NCBI GenBank assembly: GCA_028622995.1
Contig: JAJQJQ010000029.1
Coordinates: 992,001-1,056,000, forward strand
Direction: 5' to 3'
From: Panagrolaimus kolymaensis
Lineage: Eukaryota; Nematoda; Chromadorea; Rhabditida; Panagrolaimidae
Length of the DNA stretch: 64,000 nt
Shown here one piece after another: positions 57,853-64,000 of the stretch. Numbering within the stretch: the stretch's first letter is position 1; every line of letters starts with the position of its first letter. The notes beneath the pieces were generated by a model. That model was not told the origin of the DNA. It worked only from the letters and a program-made list of their open reading frames with translations, and made no database searches. The position numbers and the translations under genes were made by a program.

Positions 57853-60180
57853 TTATGGATGAATTTGAGAATGATGAGCATTGGTTTTGATAATTTCAGC
57901 AGGATTGTACACATAAGGTTCGCAAACATGACGATTATGTAGAGTTTCAAAGTATTCTTTACCATCTTCTTCTTTACCATTTTCATCTTTTCCAAATCCT
58001 CCAGGGACATAACGGGGAGGTTTGTGAGAAGCACATCTTTTACAAACATACAAGTTTGGTTTATCATATCTACAAAGAAAGAAATAGCACATTTTTCGAT
58101 CATTCTTAGTGAAAGGAACAACAATTTTGACTCGATTCTGTAAGGTCTTCGCGAACTTAAAATCATAGATCTTGCTTGTAGCTTTATTAACATGATGTCC
58201 ACGAAATCTTGTTGGGGCACTAAAAAAAATTGTAATAAGAATTAAAGAACAATATTTAACTTACTTAGAGTAGTCATGAGGTTCACATACATGATCATCA
58301 TATGCCCAAAAGTATTTTTCACCATTATCATCATGTTCAATTGTTCCATTAACGGTGAATTTTTTTCTAGGACCATCAGAGCATCCACCACAGCGATAAT
58401 TTTTATTGGTAACTTGGTAATGATAGTTGTAACACTTGTTTCCAGGAGCAAAAACAACGACTTTGTTATGAATAATACATGACTGAAATTCGAACTCGTT
58501 AGCAGTAAATTTCTTTTTTATTGAATTAGTGGCACAGCTACGAGATCTTGATGGAATGCTAAAAAAACAATAATGACTATTCAAAGATAATATTAAGCTT
58601 ACTTTTTACGATTTGTTCCAATGGTGGTATCTTCGCTATCACTGTAATAATCAGCTTCACCAGAATTTGATTCAGTATCACCATTATATGCTACAGCAAC
58701 AGATGTTCTGCTTCTAAGCTAAAAACATAAAAGATATATTTAATAAAAAGATCTTAAAGTTATTACATTATGAGACATAACAGGATTTTGACGAACTCCA
58801 GCAGAAGATTTAGCATCGAATATTTTAAAAAGACTATCAAAGGGACCAACACTATATAAATCTAATTCAATATTATCATTGTTCTGTTTTCTTGAAACTT
58901 TCTTCGTCTTCTTTTTAGGATGAATTGCAGCAAGTGAAGAAGTTCTTCGCTTGTCATTCTGAAACAAAATTGTTATTTATTGGAAATATGTTTAGATTTT
59001 TACCAATGGTCGAACAGGTTTCTTGAGTTTAGTACCATAATCAACACCATCTCTGTGAGGCTAAAAAAACCAAAATGTTTATTTTTTACATAATGTTAAA
59101 ATAATACCCGAGTAACACGACTTGGAGTCTTAACAATTGGAGCTGCAACTTCTTCGGAAACATGTTGAGCTTGTGCAAATGAACTTCCATTTGAAAATCC
59201 AGGTTCACGAGAAAAAGAAGGAAGGGTATCAACAACGGCTTCGGAAACTTGTTCAACATCGACTTCTTCGTATGTTGAGTTCTTACTAGTATTGAAAGGT
59301 TCAGCACCAAGAGGTTGTTGATCTTCCGTAGAAAAACCATCAAAAGAGTTGTCAACGAATGATGGAGAAGAAAAAGGACTAACAGGAGCGACATGGTCAG
59401 TTTGTTGTTTTCCATTAACCTAAAAAATAAAGCAAAATTTAGTTATTGCTATTTGAATAAACTTTTAAAGTATTACCAGATGAGCAACTTTGTTCAACGT
59501 TTCTTTTGAAGCTTGAAGTTCATGTTCCAAACTAGTAATCTAAAATTTGAAAGTGTACTAATGGTAAGTCTAAAAGTTTAAAAGTATCATACCTTTTCTT
59601 GCTGTTGATTATTCAGAGATGACGCTTGGGTTGCTTCAACTTTGAGTCCATGAACTTGACCATGTAACCCTTTTTCATTTTCTTTGAGTTGTTGATTCTA
59701 AAATAATAAAATGGTTATTAATATTCCATCAACATAATACTTACCTCATTCAAAAGTTTGTTCATATCACCTCGAAGACGTGATAATTCTTCGTTGTTTT
59801 TGACCAATTCTGTTTTGGAAGCTTCATTCACTTTTTCAAGTTCAGTGACTTTAAGTTGTTCATCTAAGAGTTGTTTATCCAAGCGTGAAATCTTAAAAAC
59901 AAAAATTATTTAAAAGCAAGAAAGAATAAACAATAATTACCTTTTCAAGATTATTGTCAATTGTAGCATTGAATTCAGCAACGACGAGTTGATTCAACTG
60001 AGCATTTTCTCTAGCTTTCTTTAAACCATCTTCGATTGCGACGCTTTGGTTTTCAAGGGTTTGTTTCATGTCATTCATTTGTAACTTTAAATCAACGCTT
60101 TTGTCACGGAATCGATCTCTTTCTTCTTCAATCATTTCATAACGAAGTTCACAACGAGCATGAGCATCTTGAGCAATCAT
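57853..60180 (-). CDS. Large coiled-coil protein with two C-terminal Cys/His modules
   Basis: Exons 60180-59941, 59891-59745, 59697-59593, 59539-59477, 59419-59108, 59060-59004, 58958-58767, 58718-58603, 58558-58265 and 58219-57853; 630 aa, all junctions in phase. Residues 1-185 are coiled coil (RFRDKSVDLKLQMNDMK). The middle is Ser/Pro/Glu-rich and disordered, with KKKTKK as a possible nuclear signal. Two C-terminal modules follow: KCYNYHYQ, YRCGGCSD, then DHVCEP; and MCYFFLCR, YVCKRCAS, then RHVCEP. Both follow the C-x2-C ... H-x-C-(D/E)-P plan of the genes at 45334 and 47186, so this is a diverged member of that family with different intron positions. The start follows a TTTTCTGTTTCAG acceptor by about 18 nt. 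Function unknown; FLYWCH-like nucleic-acid binding is a guess. Confidence 0.75.
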
Positions 60181-61422
60181 ATTTAATAACACAGTACCTG
60201 AAACAGAAAAATGTAACAAAATATGAGCGAAAAAATATGACAAGAGAAACACGTTTTCAAGATAAAAATTTTTTGTTTGTTGCAAAATCAAAAACCTAAA
60301 AAAAAAGTTTTACGCTAACTTGCAAACTATCGCAATGAGACCTCAAAGTATTTCAAAGTTTTTGATGATTCATCATTAACCATTCTTTATGAACGCTGCT
60401 TTCTTTTTATTCCACTCATTTTTTTTTGTTATATTTTATTGTTTGAACGAATGTTGTAATAAGTAAATGTATTATCTTTTAGTTTATGACACCACATTTT
60501 TAGTTTCCATTTTTTTAAAATATTTTTATCCATAATTCGATTAGGTGGCACTTGGGATCAGGATTTAAGGTTTGTGAAATGAGGACATCATGATTGAAGA
60601 TAGCGAAAACATTGGAGTTGGTAGCTTAAATCGTTAACAAAAATGGTTAATGGTTAAAAACTGTTTACTTCATATATGTATGGAAATTTCGGATAACCAT
60701 AAACAAAACAACCAGAAGAATAGCAAATAACTACAAACACAACAACCACACTTCATCTAATCACATCTAAATTTTTTCTTATTAAAACGCAGAAAAACAA
60801 TTGCATAATAAAAAGCTTTCAAACAAATAATTAATAATCACCAAATTTCGAAGTGATGGTCAATGATTTGGATAAGATATTTTCAACAGGTTTCTAGTTC
60901 GGGTTTCGCAGGCATGTTCATCTTTTGCCCGAAAATATGGAGCTTATGAAACAATTAGTAAGAGATGGTTTCGTGATAACCATTGTTGCTCGTCCATTGA
61001 GAATGCTGGCTGGCGGCTTCCTTCGAATGAATAATGAGTGGTAAACGAGCTGCTTTTATAGTGGTTTGTTAAGCTTGTTTGGGATGCGGTTTCCACGATG
61101 GAGGTGAATGCTATGTTTTGAGAATGAACCATGGTTTCGATGTTAGAATTGGTTGATGCTGCTGCCCTTTTTGTAGTGATCGTAGCCTTGCAATGAAAGG
61201 TTTTAGTGTTTGATGCTATTCACTTTGGGTGGTTCTGTATCATCATCGTGTGTTTAATTCAGAGCCTAACAGTACAAACTAACAAAGTAGCTAAAGCATC
61301 ATCTTGATCTTCCAATAAAGTTGTAAAATGACAAAAGCGGCGATTTCAGCGGTAAAGCAATTTATTCATTAGAAACAAATATACGTTTAACAACATAAAA
61401 AAAGCAAAATAAAACACATGCA
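60181..61422. other. Intergenic, unassigned
   Basis: 5' flank of the coiled-coil/CCHC gene and 3' flank of prefoldin 2. The stretch 60840-61330 looks less A/T-biased and includes a minus-strand TATAAAAGC at about 61050 and short open frames, but no homology is recognisable. It may be a promoter, non-coding RNA or decayed gene. Confidence 0.35.
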
Positions 61423-61954
61423 TTAATATTTTTGATAGGAAATTTGATTCTTTTGTTCCAACTCATGAATTTCATCTTCAGTGAGAACGCGAATACTATG
61501 AGTTCTTTGATAGGTATTGATTTCTTCTGATTTTTCTACCAATTTTCGGTTGCTTTGCTTCATTTCATTTGACAACTAAAAAACGAAGAAGATAAAGTAA
61601 GATATGAGTGCGAAAGAATATATCAAAAACTTACAGCATTAAAGAGTTCAGTTTTGTCCTTGAGATGTTGTTCGACATCAGCTTTAATCAATGTATCACC
61701 AAGTCGATATAATACTTTGCGAGAAGGATCAAACGTTTTTAGTACGTTTATAACACCACTGAAAAGAAAGGAAGAAGAATGGATGAATGGAGAAAAAAAA
61801 GCAAAAATGAATGAAAGAAAGAAACTTACTAAATTTCACGTAAATCACCTTCAATCATCTTCAGTTGATTAACAATTTGAGTTTGATGTTCACGAAGTTT
61901 ACGAAAACCATCAACAACTTCTTTAGTTTGTTTGTCATTATTTGACGACGACAT
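61423..61954 (-). CDS. pfd-2: Prefoldin subunit 2
   Basis: Beta-type subunit of the hexameric prefoldin chaperone, which captures nascent actin and tubulin and passes them to the CCT chaperonin in the cytosol. Exons 61954-61830, 61758-61635 and 61575-61423 encode 133 aa, close to the usual 110-155. Residues 12-45 form the first helix (FRKLREHQTQIVNQL). The central beta-hairpin region has the family FDP-x-RK-x-x-YRLGDTLI pattern. The second helix runs through LVEKSEEINTYQRTHSIR. Paired coiled-coil helices flanking hairpins are the prefoldin fold. The start follows a TTTATTTTAG acceptor about 40 nt upstream, possibly a trans-splice site. Confidence 0.85.
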
Positions 61955-63217
61955 TGTTTTTGTAACAGTTGAAATTGAAATTGAACTTCTAAAATAAACG
62001 AGATCAATGAAGGAGGAAAGAAAAAAAGAAGGAAGACGGAGAGAATTGAAAAAAAGCAGCAAAGTTAAAAGCATTTTTCTTGTGTCCTCAATATCTAAAA
62101 AAAGCGGGAATTAAAAATATTCGAAATGCATACTTTGGTCGAAGACATTCTTCCATCTCCTTCTCCATTGCGGAGATAATGAAACTCATATTAAGATTTT
62201 TTAAAAGCTTATCTAACTCAAATAATTTTGTATAATAAAATTTAATAACACTATGATTTCGTTGAAGCTAATAAGCAATTCCTTCCTAAACTAAATAAAA
62301 CAAAAAAAGAGGCTTTATTATTATAAAAGGTCACTGAAACCAAACTAAACCAAACAAGAAAATGTGGCTAATAACAAAGCAATAATAAAGTTAAGGCCTT
62401 CCTTTTTCTTCGATAAACATCATTGATTCGGTAATCAAGAATTTGATTTCGATAACTATTTAGTAACAAGTGTAACTCGAACTTGGTCAAGCAAAATCGC
62501 AATAATTAGCAAATTCAAACACTAAACCTTTCGGTTTATAATCAAAGTAAACATGATCAAATGAAAGACTAAAATGTGCCTTTCGATATCTCTTATTTTT
62601 TGTTTTATAAATATATGTATCTCGTTTTATGTATGCTATAATTTTTATTTGGAATTGAAGTGCAACAACGTTCATTTTTCTTGATTGAAGAAGGACTTTC
62701 TTTTTTAGCAATGAAATCAAAGCATGCTGTATCTTACACGGATTACAATAATCCGAATTTTCAGGTAAAACAGAAAATTTTCATAGCAAAAATAAGTGAC
62801 AAGTTTTTCCATTTTTTTATGCTTCTGATATCGAGTTGCTCACATTCTCTAACTCCATTTATCTATGCCCATGTTTTTAAGAAAGATACTTACTACTATG
62901 CTTTGCATTGATTAAAGAAACTGCAACATGCTTGGAAAAAATGAGAGTTTTGTTTCGATTTATACAAATTTTGAAAACATGCTCCTTTTTTGTAACATTT
63001 TACTTTTTTCTATTGCTCTTTTTCTAAATCGTAACATATGTACTTTCTCCGCTTTTATTAGTTTTCCTGTTTTTCATTCCACTTATCTCAGAAAAATATT
63101 TTTTACTCGACTCTCACCTTAGCATACTAATTACCAAACTTGCGCGTGTTTATTTTACGAGATATTCTTCCGTTATTTTTATATGAATGTTTGATTTTTT
63201 AGAGGCTCTTGCTAAAC
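61955..63217. other. Intergenic, unassigned
   Basis: No gene supported. A short ATG frame at 62711-62764 (MKSKHAVSYTDYNNPNFQ) ends at a good GTAAAA donor and could be an isolated first exon, but no matching downstream exon is seen. TTTTTTAG at 63195-63202 is the acceptor just upstream of family copy D. Confidence 0.35.
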
Positions 63218-64000
63218 ATGGCAAATCAAAATTTTGGAAACGGGTCATCTCAAACACCCATGGATGCTGATGGGAATGGCAATTCATCTTTGATTGAACC
63301 AAATGGAACTCAACAAGTTATCGATGTTAATACTTTCTTGGAATTTGCTTATGAAAGATTGACAAATGACAAATCTCAACTTCTAAAAGAAAACGCGGTA
63401 TTGGAATATAAGTATCTTCAAATGGAAAAAATCATGGAAGAGCAAAAGGTAGAATTGGATTCAAAGAAAGCTCTTGAAAATGAAGTTATCCGTGTGCGTG
63501 AAGCCAATGCTAAATTGGGAGCGACAAACAAGAAATATATAGAAAAGGTGAATTTTTGTTTGTTTATGACACTTCTTTATTCTTTTTTATCTTTCAGGTA
63601 TCTACGTTGGAAAAGCAACAAGAAGCAGATCGTCAAGCTCGTGATGAAGAAAGGAAAGCTCTCGAAAGTGTAATCAATCGTGCAAAAAAACTCATTGCAG
63701 TCTTAGATGCCATCAATAAGAAAAATCTTGAAAATGTAAGTGTTTATCTATCATCATTTGTTTATGCTATTTATTGTTTTTTAGATTACTCGGTTGGAAA
63801 ATTCGCAACAACTCACTCAAGAAAAATGGGGAGAAGAAAGAGAAATGTTAGAAAAAAGAATCGCTCAAATGGAACAAAATCTTCCTGAATTACAACCTCA
63901 TGTTTTCCAACTTATTAGTTGCGACGACTGTTGTGAGAATGGTTGGCATTGCTATTCAACTTATGATGAAAACGATGAACCTGTTGCTCTTCTCTCTATG
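63218..64000 (+). CDS. Coiled-coil family copy D, truncated by the window end
   Basis: Fourth member of the family at 0.6-6.5 kb, over 56 kb away. Exons 63218-63547, 63598-63735 and 63785 onward, open to the window end. Exon 1 is 110 codons (MANQNFGNGSS, then NTFLEFAYERL, similar to ELFWEFAYRNE in copy B). Exon 2 is 138 nt, as in copy A, with VSTLEKQQEADRQ. Exon 3 begins ITRLENSQQ and runs into the shared domain at NGWHCYSTYDEND, matching NVWKCYSTLDGN. A short Cys cluster (CDDCCENGWHC) is peculiar to this copy. The ATG lies 15 nt after a TTTTTTAG acceptor with the same AGGCTCTTGCTAAAC-type leader as copies A and B. Remaining exons lie outside the window. Confidence 0.75.

Noticed and set aside
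59086..59415. Leu-rich minus-strand frame over coiled-coil/CCHC gene exon 5
   Set aside because: Out of phase with flanking exons; the true frame joins in phase and reads as a Ser/Pro-rich linker.
60944..61132. Minus-strand 62-residue frame
   Set aside because: No homology or splice partners; kept only as an unexplained block.
62089..62189. Short minus-strand frame beginning MSFIISAMEKEMEECL
   Set aside because: Too short, no recognisable domain and no downstream exon; may be part of the prefoldin 5' region.
1..64000. CRISPR arrays, bacterial operons or horizontally acquired bacterial genes
   Set aside because: No spaced direct repeats; genes have spliceosomal introns and eukaryotic families throughout.
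1..64000. tRNA, rRNA and known miRNA genes
   Set aside because: I scanned for A/B box-like and well-known seed sequences by eye and saw none; a covariance search is needed to exclude them.

Overview
The window is eukaryotic, AT-rich DNA that reads as a nematode genome. Genes are split by short introns, mostly 45-60 nt, with GT donors and T-rich TTTTCAG or TTTTTAG acceptors. Several start codons lie 8-40 nt after such an acceptor, as expected for spliced-leader trans-splicing. The clearest homologues are a LEC-1-type tandem-repeat galectin, a WAGO-like Argonaute lacking slicer residues, a HELQ helicase and prefoldin subunit 2. I cannot name the species; an AT-rich free-living or parasitic nematode is a reasonable guess.

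Layout. 0.5-7 kb: three members of an unrecognised family with an N-terminal coiled coil and a shared C-terminal domain, plus a 3' relic; a fourth member runs off the right edge (63.2-64 kb). 7.2-10.2 kb: two secreted-protein genes, one acidic and Cys-containing, one Gly/Met/Tyr-rich. 10.2-28.6 kb: the galectin gene, whose first intron is about 10.5 kb; with the upstream gap there are about 16.7 kb of DNA in which I can support almost no coding sequence. 29.6-32.5 kb: two small secreted proteins and a small intracellular protein. 32.6-33.5 kb: two foldback repeats. 34.2-40.2 kb: a HELQ gene flanked by a broken and an intact copy of a small membrane-protein gene. 40.9-43.1 kb: a multi-pass membrane protein, a candidate HDV-like ribozyme fold, and a third small membrane-protein paralogue. 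43.4-50.2 kb: a co-oriented minus-strand cluster of four six-cysteine secreted peptide genes enclosing two coiled-coil/zinc-finger genes. 53.1-57 kb: the Argonaute gene. 57.9-60.2 kb: a third, larger coiled-coil gene with two similar Cys/His modules. 61.4-62 kb: prefoldin 2.

How the parts relate. Two lineage-expanded families, coiled coil plus unknown domain and coiled coil plus CCHC module, dominate the accessory genes and show recent duplication, frameshift and decay. The peptides look like processed precursors of defensin-like molecules, with a signal peptide, an acidic spacer, a dibasic site and a Cys-rich core, and each has a TATA box. The most unusual non-coding element is at 42225-42292: every helix of the HDV-type nested pseudoknot can be drawn by hand. 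All gene models are manual splice predictions without transcript support.
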